A DNA stretch of 55,351 bases from Cesiribacter andamanensis AMV16 (GCF_000348925.1 NZ_AODQ01000017.1:1-55351), one strand, 5' to 3'; shown: positions 25,706 through 35,469, numbered from the stretch's first letter. The notes: a model not told the origin generated them from the letters alone. A program made the numbers and translations.

Positions 25706-28700
25706 TTAGAATTCAACATTGAGGTGAAAAAAGTAACGTCGAGAGCTAGGATAGGGAGTTACCTCTATATTTGAGGCAATAGGCTGGCTGCCAAAGTTCG
25801 ACGTTTCAGGATCATAGCTTTCATAAGGCGTCCATAGTAAGAAATTGTTGCCGGAAACCCCCAGCTTTACTTTGTTTATAAAACCTCCACCAACACCAGA
25901 AGTAAGGGTTTTAGGCAACGTATAATATAGACCTATTTCACGCAGCTTTACATAATCTGCCTTTTGCACAAATACTCCGGTATTACCATTCACAGCCCAG
26001 TCTAAAAGCCTATCGAGGCCATCTGGTGTGTCATTATTATCGGTATCGCCGCTCCAACCAGGAGTTTGGCCACCATCATCCCACAACAAAGAAGATAGGT
26101 TTATATTTTCACCACCTTTTTTCCAGTGAATGAGAAAATTAAATTCAAGGGAGTTACCAATAGAGAAATTGTTGAGAAAGGTAAGATTAAAATCAGGCTG
26201 GCGGTCTCCATATATTGTATAGCCGCCGGGTACATCAGATGCTGCCGGAGTACCAATGATGGTAGTTGGAGAATACCCTTCAGCCAGCAAATAAGATCCG
26301 AGCGAGGGACCAAATCCACCAACAGTGCGGGTTGGGATATTCATTTTGGTAATCTTTGATTGGTTATTCCAAAAAAGTGTTTGTGTACTCCACACTAGAT
26401 TGGAAGTTCTAACCGGCATAACACCCAAACCAAGTTCCCAACCTTTATTTTCCAGGTCAGCTGCATTAGTGGCAATGGCCAGAATTCCACTAGCTTCAGC
26501 AGGCTGCAGATCGAGAATCAGATCATACACCTTCTTGTTATAGTAAGTAGCTTCTAGCGTAATTCGGTTATCCAGAAAACCTGCGTCTATACCAAGCTCC
26601 AGTTCCGAGGCGGTTTCGGGTACCAGATTAGGATCAACCCCACGTGTACCCACCTGACCGCCAGTTTCACCTCCAATAATTTGTGGCGATAGTGATTCAA
26701 ATGTTGAACCATATACTGGTAGACCTCCGGTTTGGCCATAGGCAGCCCGTACCTTAAACGCGTTTGCATATTGGCTTGCCCCCTGCCAGAAATCGAAGTT
26801 GTTAAGATTTACAGCAACCGAAGCGCGTGGAAAAGGATAATATTCGTTTTGATTCATGTTTAGGGTTGAGCGATCCCAGCGTATACCTAGTGTACCAATG
26901 ATCTTATCTTCCCAGTTAGCTTCCTGCTGTAACACCCAGCCAAAATCTGTAATTCGGGTCTCTGTTTGATCAATAGAACTTGATACCTGCGCCCACTGCA
27001 GATTTTTTTGCCCTCCCACTAATCCTCTTCCTCTTTGGAGAAGAAAATCTGCATGCTGATCTAAACGAACTACCCCTGCCTGACTGGTAAGATCAAAGCC
27101 ACCTACTGAAGTATTATAGATCAAGAAACCCTGGAGATTTGTATTTATATTATCCTGACGCCCCCATAACACATCTCCAGCCGGTTCTGATGATGCCTGT
27201 TGGTGCTGTAAGAACTCGGGCATATGGACCAGAGAATTCGAACTCAGGTAGTCCACCCCTCCATTAATGGTATATTTCAGAAGAGACCTGCTGGTCTGTA
27301 TCAGATTACCATCTAAAGACGCTGACGTGATAAAACGATCTACTTTCTGATTATTAGTCGCCAGATCCCGGATAGCCAGAGGGTTATCATTGAAATAGGG
27401 ATTATTGGGGTAGTTTCCCTGCTCATCAGGAAATAGTTGAGCATATGAAGGTGTATATGCAATACTGTAGCCTATAGACCCCCCCGTATTGTTCTGATTC
27501 CCTGTAAATCCCCGATCTGTGTCAGAGCGAACATAATTAGTGTTTAGATTCAAATTAAATAGTTTGCTTAACTCATGGTTTACGTTAGCACGTATTGAGT
27601 ATCGCTCAAACCCTGTATTTTTAATAATTCCATCTTCGTTTTGAATACCGGCCGAAACAAAAAACTGCGTTTTTTCGCCACCTCCTGATAAACTAAGCTG
27701 GGTATTGTACAACATAGCGGTCTCACCGTAAAAAACTTCCTCCCAGTCGGAAATACGACCTGTATTTTGTGCTTCCCGGTAACGCTCTAATTCTAACTGC
27801 CCACGTTCTCCCTCGCCATAGTAGGTCCGTATTTTATCTTCATTCCAGGGATCAAAACCTACCAGATTTTGTGCTTTGGCAAATCCTATATCCTGATTTA
27901 GCCGCACTTGTGTTTTTCCCTGCTTTCCTTTTTTGGTAGTTATAATAATTACACCTGCATTGGCGCGTGTTCCATATATAGCGGCTGCCGAAGGTCCTTT
28001 AAGCACTTCAATTCGCTCAATATCATCAGGATTTAAATCTGCAATGCGATTAGCAGCATCATCCTGATTAGATGCTGCCTGCCCTGCTGCAGCTCCACTA
28101 GCCTGCGTACGCCCATTACGGATGGAGGAATTATCAATATACACCCCATCAACAATATACAAAGGCTGAGAAGAGCCTGCACCAAGTGTTGAAATACCCC
28201 TAAGTTGCACATTAATCCCCCCTCCAGGGGCACCACCGTTTGCATTCATATTCACACCTGCTATCTTCCCGTAGAGGGCATTGTCAATAGTCTGTGGAGT
28301 GGTGTTCCCTACTAACTCCTGACTTGATACAGTTGATACAGCATTGGCCAGGTTACTTCGCTTAACCGTAGTAGCCAGACCGGTCACTACTACTTCTTCC
28401 AACCGGCCAATGTCTTCCTTAAGGGTAATGGTGAGGGGCCGGGTGGTGGCATTTACACTCACTTCTTCATTTACATAGCCCAGAAATGAGATCACCAATA
28501 CCCCCTGGCTGCCGGGTACTTCTATTGAAAAATTACCGTCCAGGTCGGTCACTACCCCCTGGGTGGTGCCTTTTAAACGAACGGCTGCCCCGGGCAGGGG
28601 GTCTCCGCCTGCCTGATCCCGGACGGTTCCGCTTACGGTAAACTGGGCAAATGCCGGAAGACTGAACAGCAGCAGTCCCATGATAGCCCAGCCGGCTAAT

Positions 28701-28717
28701 GGTAAAATCCTCTTCAT
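25706..28717 (-). CDS. SusC/RagA family TonB-linked outer-membrane receptor
   Basis: A 1003-aa TonB-dependent transporter importing oligomers captured by its SusD partner. Order: signal peptide (ending AFAQ); carboxypeptidase-regulatory-like domain (FTVSGTVRDQAGGDPLPGAAVRLKG to about residue 90); TonB plug (VDGVYID, ERIEVLKGPSAAAIYGTRANAGVIIITTKKG); 22-strand barrel ending FHLNVEF with terminal Phe. The first about 340 bases are GC-rich like the neighbours, while the rest is distinctly AT-rich, so the gene looks mosaic. It leads a two-gene operon with SusD. Confidence 0.96.
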   Translation of the reverse strand: MKRILPLAGWAIMGLLLFSLPAFAQFTVSGTVRDQAGGDPLPGAAVRLKGTTQGVVTDLDGNFSIEVPGSQGVLVISFLGYVNEEVSVNATTRPLTITLKEDIGRLEEVVVTGLATTVKRSNLANAVSTVSSQELVGNTTPQTIDNALYGKIAGVNMNANGGAPGGGINVQLRGISTLGAGSSQPLYIVDGVYIDNSSIRNGRTQASGAAAGQAASNQDDAANRIADLNPDDIERIEVLKGPSAAAIYGTRANAGVIIITTKKGKQGKTQVRLNQDIGFAKAQNLVGFDPWNEDKIRTYYGEGERGQLELERYREAQNTGRISDWEEVFYGETAMLYNTQLSLSGGGEKTQFFVSAGIQNEDGIIKNTGFERYSIRANVNHELSKLFNLNLNTNYVRSDTDRGFTGNQNNTGGSIGYSIAYTPSYAQLFPDEQGNYPNNPYFNDNPLAIRDLATNNQKVDRFITSASLDGNLIQTSRSLLKYTINGGVDYLSSNSLVHMPEFLQHQQASSEPAGDVLWGRQDNINTNLQGFLIYNTSVGGFDLTSQAGVVRLDQHADFLLQRGRGLVGGQKNLQWAQVSSSIDQTETRITDFGWVLQQEANWEDKIIGTLGIRWDRSTLNMNQNEYYPFPRASVAVNLNNFDFWQGASQYANAFKVRAAYGQTGGLPVYGSTFESLSPQIIGGETGGQVGTRGVDPNLVPETASELELGIDAGFLDNRITLEATYYNKKVYDLILDLQPAEASGILAIATNAADLENKGWELGLGVMPVRTSNLVWSTQTLFWNNQSKITKMNIPTRTVGGFGPSLGSYLLAEGYSPTTIIGTPAASDVPGGYTIYGDRQPDFNLTFLNNFSIGNSLEFNFLIHWKKGGENINLSSLLWDDGGQTPGWSGDTDNNDTPDGLDRLLDWAVNGNTGVFVQKADYVKLREIGLYYTLPKTLTSGVGGGFINKVKLGVSGNNFLLWTPYESYDPETSNFGSQPIASNIEVTPYPSSRRYFFHLNVEF

Positions 28718-28779
28718 TGATAAAAGTTTATGGTGGTTAGTGCGTCTTAAAAAAAGCGTTTAAAAAGTAATTGATGGGT

Positions 28780-28809
28780 GTAATATAGGAAATAAGCACT
28801 TTTGACAAA
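28780..28809 (-). promoter_or_regulatory. Candidate promoter of susC-susD
   Basis: On the minus strand, TTTG (28809-28806) and TATATTAC (28787-28780) separated by 18 bases match the Bacteroidota -33/-7 arrangement (TTTG and TAnnTTTG) with one departure. They lie about 65 bases before the SusC start. Confidence 0.5.
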
Positions 28810-28929
28810 ATATACGCTTAATAATTTTAGTTTTTACCAAATAGATGTGCAAAGCCCGAAAGCAGATGATTTATTGGAATCATGCAAGTTATCAGATGGT
28901 GCACCACCAAGTTGTACGAACCAAAAAAA

Positions 28930-28951
28930 GCCCTTTGGAATACCAAAGGGC
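28930..28951 (-). terminator. Terminator after the 28975-29784 gene
   Basis: GCCCTTTGG-AATA-CCAAAGGGC with a T-run on the minus strand, 23 bases after the stop at 28975. Confidence 0.8.
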
Positions 28952-28974
28952 GCTTAAAAAAAGAAGGTGCCGGC

Positions 28975-29784
28975 CTACTGCAGTCCGGCAATGAATTTTT
29001 TCTCTTTATATCCTTGCGGAATATCCCAGCTTCCCGCCGGCATTTCTATTGCTTCTATTGATTCCAGGGTGCAGGTAAAGAGCGGCTTGCCCTCCGGATC
29101 GTAGGCAATGCTCTTTACCGGCAGTCCGGCCTGCTGCAGGGGATGATTGCCCGCAAGCTGGATCATGGCTGCCGGCAGGGAGCGGCCCAGCTGAAACTGA
29201 TGCTGCTGCACATAGGCGCTCAGGCGGAGCAGGGCCTCAAGGTCTTTTTTATCAACCTCCAGCTCGGCATAGGGGGCCATAAAGAGCTCGTGCCGCAGCC
29301 GCCCGCTGGCTGTACCTGCCCACTTGCTGCTGGTCCAGTGCTTAACGGCTATCTCCGCTGCTTTTTGGGTGTAGGCCAGCTCCTGCAGTTCTACTGGCGC
29401 ATCCGCCAGCTGTTGCTCCAGGAGCCTGCGCTGGGCTGCCGGCAGGCTTTTAACCTGCTGCTGCAGCTCGGCGGTGGCCAGGCCAATCTGCTTGCTGATG
29501 TTTTCCAGCTCGCCCTGGCTCAGGCGTGTAAATTCCTTTTTTTTATGGTCCAGCAGATAAAGCGTTTCCTTCTTTGCATCAAACAGCAGGGCGGTTTGCT
29601 CCCCCTCTACTGCCAGCAGCACCTTCTCGCTGCTAAGGTAAATGTGCGTACGGCTGGCCCTGGTTTCGGTATCCAGGCTGTGGGTGGTCAGCAACAAGCC
29701 CTCTTCCGGCTGCTGCGCCCCTAAAAAGAGGCTGCTCAGCAGAAGCAGAAGGGGGATGGACAGAAGTTGAATGCTTGTTTTCAT
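28975..29784 (-). CDS. Exported protein of unknown function, DUF4412-like
   Basis: A 269-aa protein with a signal peptide (MKTSIQLLSIPLLLLLSSLFLGAQQ). The middle has the look of DUF4412-type periplasmic proteins: RTHIYLSSEKVLLAVEGEQTALLFDAKKETLYLLDHKKKEFTRL. A helical segment with Gln/Leu-rich heptads follows, then a beta-rich C-terminal part ending IEMPAGSWDIPQGYKEKKF. Assignment to DUF4412 is by resemblance only. Own terminator; the 64-base gap to the DUF4349 gene upstream allows co-transcription. Confidence 0.65.
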   Translation of the reverse strand: MKTSIQLLSIPLLLLLSSLFLGAQQPEEGLLLTTHSLDTETRASRTHIYLSSEKVLLAVEGEQTALLFDAKKETLYLLDHKKKEFTRLSQGELENISKQIGLATAELQQQVKSLPAAQRRLLEQQLADAPVELQELAYTQKAAEIAVKHWTSSKWAGTASGRLRHELFMAPYAELEVDKKDLEALLRLSAYVQQHQFQLGRSLPAAMIQLAGNHPLQQAGLPVKSIAYDPEGKPLFTCTLESIEAIEMPAGSWDIPQGYKEKKFIAGLQ

Positions 29785-29847
29785 ACCGTAACGGTGATGG
29801 TATACATTCTTTTACTCAACTCCCCCCTAAAAGTTGCCCTCAGGGGC

Positions 29848-30765
29848 CTAGTGCCCCCTTTGCCGGCGTCTGCGGTAGGCCCTGATGCCCGGCACGGCCA
29901 CCGCAACTACCAGAGCCAGGGGCCAGAGGTAGGCCAGCCCCAGTACCAGGTTCAGCAGCAATTGCCAACCCCCATCTAACGCTCCCAGTATGCGCTGTCC
30001 AAAATGGGGGCTGCGGCTGGGCAGGTATTCAAATTTCTGTACTTCGTACATATTCAGGTGAATGGTGCTGTAGCTTACCTGATGGGTGAGGTAGCGCAGC
30101 TGCCCTTCCTTGGCTTCAATCTCCTCCTGCAGCTGGCGCAGCTTTTCTTCCACTTCCAGGATCTCCTTTACTGTATTGGCTTTCTGGAGCAGCTCCTGGT
30201 AGCGCTTTTCCACCTTTTTCTTGGTCTGCAGGCGGCTGCGCAGGTCAATGTACTCTTCGGTTACATCCCGGGCTTCTACCGATTGATGGTCGATGCGCTC
30301 GGGCAGCGCAGCCAGGGCCTGCATCAGGGCATCAAAACGGGCCGAGGGAATGCGCAGGCTGAGGTTCAGCTCATGCCGCTGGGAGGAGTTGTTCTGGTTG
30401 GAAGAAGAAATGTAGCCCCCCAGCCGCTTCACCAGGCTATCCACAGTGTACTGGGCCTGTTGCAGCTGCTTTACCTCATAGACCAGGGAGGCCGTTTTGA
30501 TGATCTGTTTCTGGATGGTATCGGAGCTGGCTACCGGGGGTTGCGTTACGCCGGAGGGGCCTGAGGGGCCACCGGCCTGCCGGGCTTCCGGCGCAAAGGC
30601 CAGCTCTTCGGCATACTCCATAGGCGGAGCCGGCTGCTCGGTCATGGGAATATCATACAGCACATCTTCTGAGGCCCGTTCGGTATAGTCCTGTCCGGAG
30701 CCGCTGCCCTCGCAGGCAGCCAGGGCTAGCAACAGTATAAGGGGATAGGGGAGGAACGCTTTCAT
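29848..30765 (-). CDS. DUF4349 domain lipoprotein
   Basis: A 305-aa envelope protein. It has a lipoprotein-type signal (MKAFLPYPLILLLALAAC), a Pro/Gly/Ala-rich stretch, then the DUF4349 core QKQIIKTASLVYEV, VKRLGGYISSSN, LSLRIPSARFDALMQAL and SVEARDVTEEYIDLRSRLQTKKKVEKRYQELL. A long coiled coil (to about residue 240) and one C-terminal membrane helix (LLNLVLGLAYLWPLALVVAVAVPG) end in Arg-rich residues. Some relatives are plain membrane proteins. Role unknown. Confidence 0.88.
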   Translation of the reverse strand: MKAFLPYPLILLLALAACEGSGSGQDYTERASEDVLYDIPMTEQPAPPMEYAEELAFAPEARQAGGPSGPSGVTQPPVASSDTIQKQIIKTASLVYEVKQLQQAQYTVDSLVKRLGGYISSSNQNNSSQRHELNLSLRIPSARFDALMQALAALPERIDHQSVEARDVTEEYIDLRSRLQTKKKVEKRYQELLQKANTVKEILEVEEKLRQLQEEIEAKEGQLRYLTHQVSYSTIHLNMYEVQKFEYLPSRSPHFGQRILGALDGGWQLLLNLVLGLAYLWPLALVVAVAVPGIRAYRRRRQRGH

Positions 30766-30838
30766 AGAGGAGCGGATTGGTTTTGGCTAAAACGCACACC
30801 CCGCTCCTGAAATTGCCCAACTTCCTGCCTGAAAGATG

Positions 30839-31380
30839 CTATTGCCCTTCCGGGAGATGGAGCTTTTCCACCAGGCTCCAGAGTACAATGCCCATGCTTA
30901 CCGCCACGTTCAGCGAATGCTTGGTGCCCCATTGGGGGATTTCAAGGGCAGCATCGGCCAGCTGCATCACCCCTTCGCTTACCCCCTCTACCTCATTGCC
31001 AAAGACCAGCGCCCATTTCTCCCCTTGCTGCGGTACAAACTGCTGCAGGGGGGTGCTGCCCTGGGCCTGCTCTACGGCCAGCACCCGGTAGCCCTCCTGC
31101 TGCAGCTGCCGGCAGAGGGCGGCGGCATCGGCCGCCCATCCCAGGCCACCGTCTCCTGAGCGCCCAGGGCCGCTTTGTGAATTTCCCGGTGCGGGGGGGT
31201 GCCGGTAATGCCGCATAACCAGATCTTTTCTACGGCAAAGGCATCGCCGGTGCGAAAGGCGCTGCCCACATTGGCCAGGCTGCGGATATTGTCCAGCACC
31301 AGTACCAGGGGGTGCTTGGGCAGGGCCTCAAATTCCTGGGGAGAGAGGCGGTTTAGTTCGTCGAGTTTTAGTTTGCGCAT
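30839..31380 (-). CDS. TrmH/SpoU family RNA 2'-O-methyltransferase (frameshifted)
   Basis: SpoU enzymes methylate the 2'-OH of tRNA or rRNA nucleotides using SAM through a knotted fold. The first frame gives motif 1 (LVLVLDNIRSLANVGSAFRTGDAF) up to GAQETVAWD. The other frame continues AADAAALCRQLQQEGYRVLAVEQA with motif 2 (ALVFGNEVEGVS) and motif 3 (IPQWGTKHSLNVAVSMGIVLW). One C missing at plus-strand 31135-31137 explains the break; the corrected protein is 180 aa, a normal size. Without correction it would be inactive. Target RNA unknown. Confidence 0.87.
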
Positions 31381-31388
31381 GGAGGGGG

Positions 31389-31465
31389 ATGGGGTATCAG
31401 GTATGGGGTATCAGGTATGGGGTTTCAGGTATGGGGTTTCAGATATGGGGTATCAGGTATCGGGT
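31389..31465. repeat. 14-bp tandem repeat, five copies
   Basis: Five adjacent units of ATGGGGTATCAGGT (31389-31402, 31403-31416, 31417-31430, 31431-31444, 31445-31458) with TAT or TTT variants and one AGAT end, then a partial unit. It sits between the divergent trmH-like and mutS genes. Unit number may vary between strains. Confidence 0.85.
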
Positions 31466-31583
31466 GGCCGACGGGCGGTATGGCAGCCAGCCTGCTTAGC
31501 TTTTTACCAACAGGGGTCAGAAGCACAGGCGGCAACGCAGCCGCCCACAAAATTGACCCCTATTTTCTTAAAACCGAAACGGC

Positions 31584-31616
31584 TTTCAAAATTGTGCGCC
31601 CTATCTCGTATCTTTG
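31584..31616 (+). promoter_or_regulatory. mutS: Candidate mutS promoter
   Basis: TATCTTTG at 31609-31616 fits the Bacteroidota -7 box TAnnTTTG exactly. TTTC at 31584-31587 is a possible -33 element 21 bases upstream. The mutS ATG follows 58 bases later. Confidence 0.5.
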
Positions 31617-31673
31617 GAATTGGTTGCCCTGCCTCCAATACCCGCTTTACTCCGCAGCAGCCTGTCCCAGACC

Positions 31674-34300
31674 ATGAGCCATACCAAGACCAAGCCCAAA
31701 GAAGAAACCCCCCTGATGAAGCAGTACAACGCCATCAAGGCCAAGCACCCCGGTGCGCTGCTCTTATTTCGGGTAGGCGATTTTTATGAGACCTTTGGCG
31801 AAGATGCCGTTACCGCCAGCAAGGTACTGGACATTGTGCTCACCAAGCGTTCCAACGGCTCGGCTTCAGAGGTAGAGCTGGCCGGCTTTCCGCACCACAG
31901 CCTGGACTCCTACCGCCCCGCCTGGTGCGGGCCGGCTACCGGGTGGCCATCTGCGACCAGCTGGAAGACCCCAAAATGGTCAAAGGCATAGTGAAACGGG
32001 GGGTTACCGAGCTGGTAACGCCCGGCCTGAGCTTTAACGACCAGGTGCTGGAGCGCAGCCGCAACAACTACCTTTGCTCCCTGCATTTTGGCAAAAGCAG
32101 CATTGGTATTTCGTTTCTGGATGTGTCTACCGGTGAGTTCATGGTGGCCGAGGGCCCGCTGGACTATGCCGAAAAGCTGCTGCAGGGCCTGCAGCCCTCG
32201 GAGGTGATCTACAGCAAAGGCAGCCGCAAGGCCTTTGCCGAGCATTTTTCAACCTATAGCTTCAGCACCTATACGCCCGAAGACTGGGTGTTCCAGTGGG
32301 AATACGGCTACGAATGCCTCACCAAACACTTCGGCACCTCTTCCCTGAAGGGCTTTGGCGTAGAGGATCTACCTGAGGGCATAGTGGCCGCCGGCGCCAT
32401 TCTGCACTACCTGCAGGAGACCGAGCACCACGACATGAAGCACATTGCCCAGCTCTCCCGCATTGCCGAAGAGCACTATGTGTGGCTCGACCCCTTTACC
32501 ATCCGCAACCTGGAGCTGGTATACCCCCAGCAGCCCGATGGCATCCCGCTGATCTCGGTGCTGGACCAAACCTGCACCCCTATGGGTGCCCGCCAGCTTC
32601 GCCGCTGGCTGGTGATGCCGCTCAAAGACCTTCCGGCCATACAGGAGCGCCTCTCGGTGGTAGAGGCCCTGGGCCAGCAGTCCGATCTCCTGCAGCAGCT
32701 GGCCCAGCGCCTGCGGCAGATCGGCGATGTGGAGCGGCTTATTTCCAAAGTAGCCGTGGGCCGCATCAACCCCCGGGAAATGCTGCAGCTCAAGCGCGCC
32801 CTTAAGCACACCCAACCCATCCGGGAGCTGCTGGCCGATACCTCCATCGACCCCCTGCGCAAGCTGGCCGATCAGCTCAACCCCTGCAGCTACCTGCTGG
32901 AGCGCATTGAGCGGGAGCTGGCCGACGAGGTACCCCTGGTCATCAACCAGGGCGGCATGATGCGCGATGGGATTCATGAGAAACTGGACGAACTGCGCAG
33001 CATCTCCTTCAGCGGCAAAGATTACCTGCTGCAGATCCAGCAGCGCGAAACCGCCCGCACCGGCATCTCGTCCCTGAAGGTGGCCTACAACAAGGTATTT
33101 GGCTATTACCTGGAGGTGACCAACGCCCATAAGAATAAGGTGCCGCAGGACTGGATCCGCAAGCAGACCCTGGTAAACGCCGAGCGCTACATTACCGAAG
33201 AGCTCAAGACCTACGAAGAAAAGATCCTGAATGCCGAGGGCGAGATCAACAGCATCGAGCAGCAGCTGTTCCTGGACCTGGTGGCTGCCGCCGCCGAATA
33301 CACCGCCCAGATCCAGCAAAACGCCCGGGTACTGGCCACCATCGACTGCCTGGCCGGCTTTGCCCTGGTGGCCAAAAAGCGGGGCTATGTAAAGCCGGAG
33401 GTCAATGAGGGCTTTGCCATCGACATCGAGCAGGGCCGCCACCCCGTTATTGAACAGCAGCTGCCCGCCGACCAGCCCTACATCCCCAACGATACCCTGC
33501 TGGACCCCGACGAGCAGCAGATCATGATCATTACCGGCCCCAACATGGCGGGTAAATCGGCCCTGCTGCGCCAGACGGCCCTTATTGTGCTCATGGCCCA
33601 GGTGGGCTCCTTTGTGCCGGCCAGGCGGGCGGCCATTGGGCTGGTAGACCGGGTGTTTACCCGCGTGGGCGCCTCCGACAACCTCTCCCGGGGCGAAAGT
33701 ACCTTTATGGTGGAGATGATCGAAACCGCCTCCATCCTCAACAACCTGAGCAACCGCAGCCTGGTGCTCATGGACGAAATTGGCCGGGGCACCAGCACCT
33801 ATGATGGCATCTCCATAGCCTGGAGCATTGTGGAGTACCTGCATGGGAATGATAAGCACCGCCCCAAAACCCTCTTTGCCACCCACTACCACGAGCTCAA
33901 CCAGCTGGCCGAGGATTTGCCGCGGGTGCGCAACTACAATGTATCGGTAAAAGAGGTGGGCGACAAGGTAATTTTTATGCGCAAGCTGCAGCCCGGTGGC
34001 AGCCAGCACAGCTTCGGCATCCACGTGGCGCAGATGGCCGGCATGCCCAACCGGGTGGTGATTCGCGCCAGCGAGATCATGCACCACCTGGAGGGCGACA
34101 AGAGCCGCCTGCAGCACCAGCAGAAGGTAAAGGAAGTGCCCAAAAACACCTACCAGCTGAGCCTCTTCGAGCTGGACCCAAAGTTCGAGCAGGTGCGCCA
34201 GCTCATCGAAAAAACCGACATCAACGTCATTTCGCCCGTAGAAGCCCTCCTCAAGCTGAATGAGATCAAAGGGCTGCTGGAAAACGGAAAGAAGGGGTAG
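31674..34300 (+). CDS. mutS: DNA mismatch repair protein MutS (frameshifted)
   Basis: MutS binds mismatches and starts repair with MutL. The start frame has [35 protein letters not shown], containing the mismatch-recognition F-x-E. It runs to HHSLDSY and then breaks. The second frame continues [16 protein letters not shown] and covers connector, lever and clamp domains. The ATPase has Walker [21 protein letters not shown], Walker [14 protein letters not shown] and ATHYHEL. One T absent after 31914 restores [12 protein letters not shown]; the merged 875 aa is normal length. The C-terminal part past the ATPase is also present. If the frameshift were real the strain would be a mutator. Confidence 0.95.
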
Positions 34301-34314
34301 CAGTATGCGACGAG

Positions 34315-34341
34315 TGGTGGCACGAATCACTCGTGCCACCA
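34315..34341. repeat. REP-like palindrome 1
   Basis: Arms TGGTGGCACGA and its complement with loop ATCAC. The same 27 bases recur at 34486-34512 upstream of the transposase gene. Member of a REP family that includes 35559-35631 and 40623-40687. Confidence 0.8.
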
Positions 34342-34484
34342 ATACTGGACCTGGCAGCCCAGCTGCTTCCTTCCTACAACACCTTCTCTCGACCGGCCCG
34401 GTCCTGGGCCGACTACCGCTCGTGCCAGGACTCACCTACTACCCCGCTTAAAACAATAGCCGGCAGTAGCGGGTATAAAAGAAA

Positions 34485-34513
34485 GTGGTGGCACGAATCA
34501 CTCGTGCCACCAC
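34485..34513. repeat. REP-like palindrome 2
   Basis: Same core as 34315-34341 in the same orientation, flanked by one extra pairing base on each side. It lies 24 bases before the REP-associated transposase start. Confidence 0.8.
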
Positions 34514-34536
34514 TCGTTACCCCCTACCCCTGCACC

Positions 34537-35103
34537 ATGTCCATCACCCACGGCCAGCTTTATCATGTCTATACCCGGGGCAATAACCGGCAGCGCATTT
34601 TCTTTTCGCCCCAGCATTATTTTTATTTTATCCGGAAGATGCAAATCCAACTGGTGCCCGTAGCAGATGTGCTGGCCTGGTGCCTGATGCCAAACCATGT
34701 TCATCTTCTGCTCCAGCTCAAGAAAAATAGAGAACCACAGGAATTTTCCACCCACTACCGGGTGCTGCTGAGTTCCTACTCCCGGGGCATTAATAAAGAA
34801 AGGGGGTGGAGCGGTTCGCTCTTCCAGCAAAACAGCAAATTCAAGCCGCTGGACGGGCGCAAAGGCTACCCCTACATTTGCTTTCACTACATCCACCAAA
34901 ACCCCCTGCGGGCCGGACTGGTACAAGAGCTTACCGCCTGGCCCTATTCTTCTATTCAGGAATATGTGGGAAAGCGGCCCTTTGGGATTGTGCAGCAGCA
35001 GGTGGCAGCGGAGCTGCTGGGAATTTCAGGCGAGGTGGAGCAGTTTCTGCAGGAGTCGGCCCTGGTGATTCCCGAGCAGTGGAAGGGGGTTCTACAGGCG
35101 TAA
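34537..35103 (+). CDS. REP-associated tyrosine transposase (RAYT)
   Basis: A 188-aa HUH single-strand nuclease of the Y1/RAYT type, which nicks and joins REP hairpins. It has MSITHGQLYHVYTRGNNRQRIFF, the HUH pair in MPNHVHLLLQ (H54, H56), probable catalytic Tyr81 in LLSSYSRGINKERG and the family tail YIHQNPLRAGLV. No IS200/IS605 partner or insertion-sequence ends are seen. Matching palindromes flank its upstream region and recur at 35559 and 40623. Start chosen at the ATG before MSITHGQLYH. RAYTs are usually single-copy domesticated genes. Confidence 0.9.
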   Translation: MSITHGQLYHVYTRGNNRQRIFFSPQHYFYFIRKMQIQLVPVADVLAWCLMPNHVHLLLQLKKNREPQEFSTHYRVLLSSYSRGINKERGWSGSLFQQNSKFKPLDGRKGYPYICFHYIHQNPLRAGLVQELTAWPYSSIQEYVGKRPFGIVQQQVAAELLGISGEVEQFLQESALVIPEQWKGVLQA

Positions 35104-35159
35104 GAGGGCGGGAACGCCCCTTTTCTAAAATTTTTTTAAATTTTTTTACCGACCACTAT

Positions 35160-35188
35160 TGCCTTTTTCTTGCTTTGCCCTACCTTTG
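35160..35188 (+). promoter_or_regulatory. Candidate promoter of the tRNA pair
   Basis: TACCTTTG at 35181-35188 fits the Bacteroidota -7 box TAnnTTTG. ATTG/TTG near 35158-35162 is a plausible -33 element. tRNA-Gly starts 44 bases later. Confidence 0.5.
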
Positions 35189-35231
35189 TAATCCCAAGCG
35201 GACAGCGCGAGGGAAAACATAAAAAACACAC

Positions 35232-35304
35232 GCGAAAGTAGCTCAGCTGGTAGAGCGCGACCTTGCCAAGGTCGAGGTCGCGGGTTCGAACCCCGTCTTT
35301 CGCT
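35232..35304 (+). tRNA. tRNA-Gly (anticodon GCC)
   Basis: The cloverleaf can be drawn by eye: acceptor GCGAAAG / CTTTCGC, D arm GCTC...GAGC, anticodon stem CGACC / GGTCG with loop TTGCCAA (anticodon GCC), and T arm CGGGTTCGAACCCCG. 73 bases, no encoded CCA. Confidence 0.95.
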
Positions 35305-35310
35305 CAAGAA

Positions 35311-35334
35311 AGCATCCTGAGATACCGGGATGCT
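35311..35334 (+). terminator. Hairpin between the two tRNAs
   Basis: AGCATCC / GGATGCT stem followed by five T directly after tRNA-Gly. Confidence 0.6.
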
Positions 35335-35375
35335 TTTTCGTTAACAGGCTATGTGGTTTTGCCACGCAGCCGGCC

Positions 35376-35461
35376 GCCGGGATGGTGGAATAGGTAGACA
35401 CGCGGGACTTAAAATCCCGTGGCACGCAAGTGCCGTGCGGGTTCGATTCCCGCTCCTGGTA
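35376..35461 (+). tRNA. tRNA-Leu (anticodon TAA)
   Basis: 86 bases with a long variable arm (TGGCACGCAAGTGCCGT). Acceptor GCCGGGA pairs with TCCTGGT (two G-T pairs), anticodon stem CGGGA / TCCCG with loop CTTAAAA (anticodon TAA), T arm GCGGGTTCGATTCCCGC. Confidence 0.95.
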
Positions 35462-35469
35462 CGGAAAAA

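Noticed and set aside
32369-34435. 688-codon open frame antisense to mutS
   Set aside because: It is the shadow of a GC-rich conserved gene: composition is low-complexity in Gly, His, Val and Leu, with no domain, and mutS explains the sequence fully.
34315-34513. IS200/IS605 insertion sequence around the transposase
   Set aside because: The protein is of RAYT type and no defined left and right ends, TnpB or target duplication are visible; the palindromes are better read as REPs.
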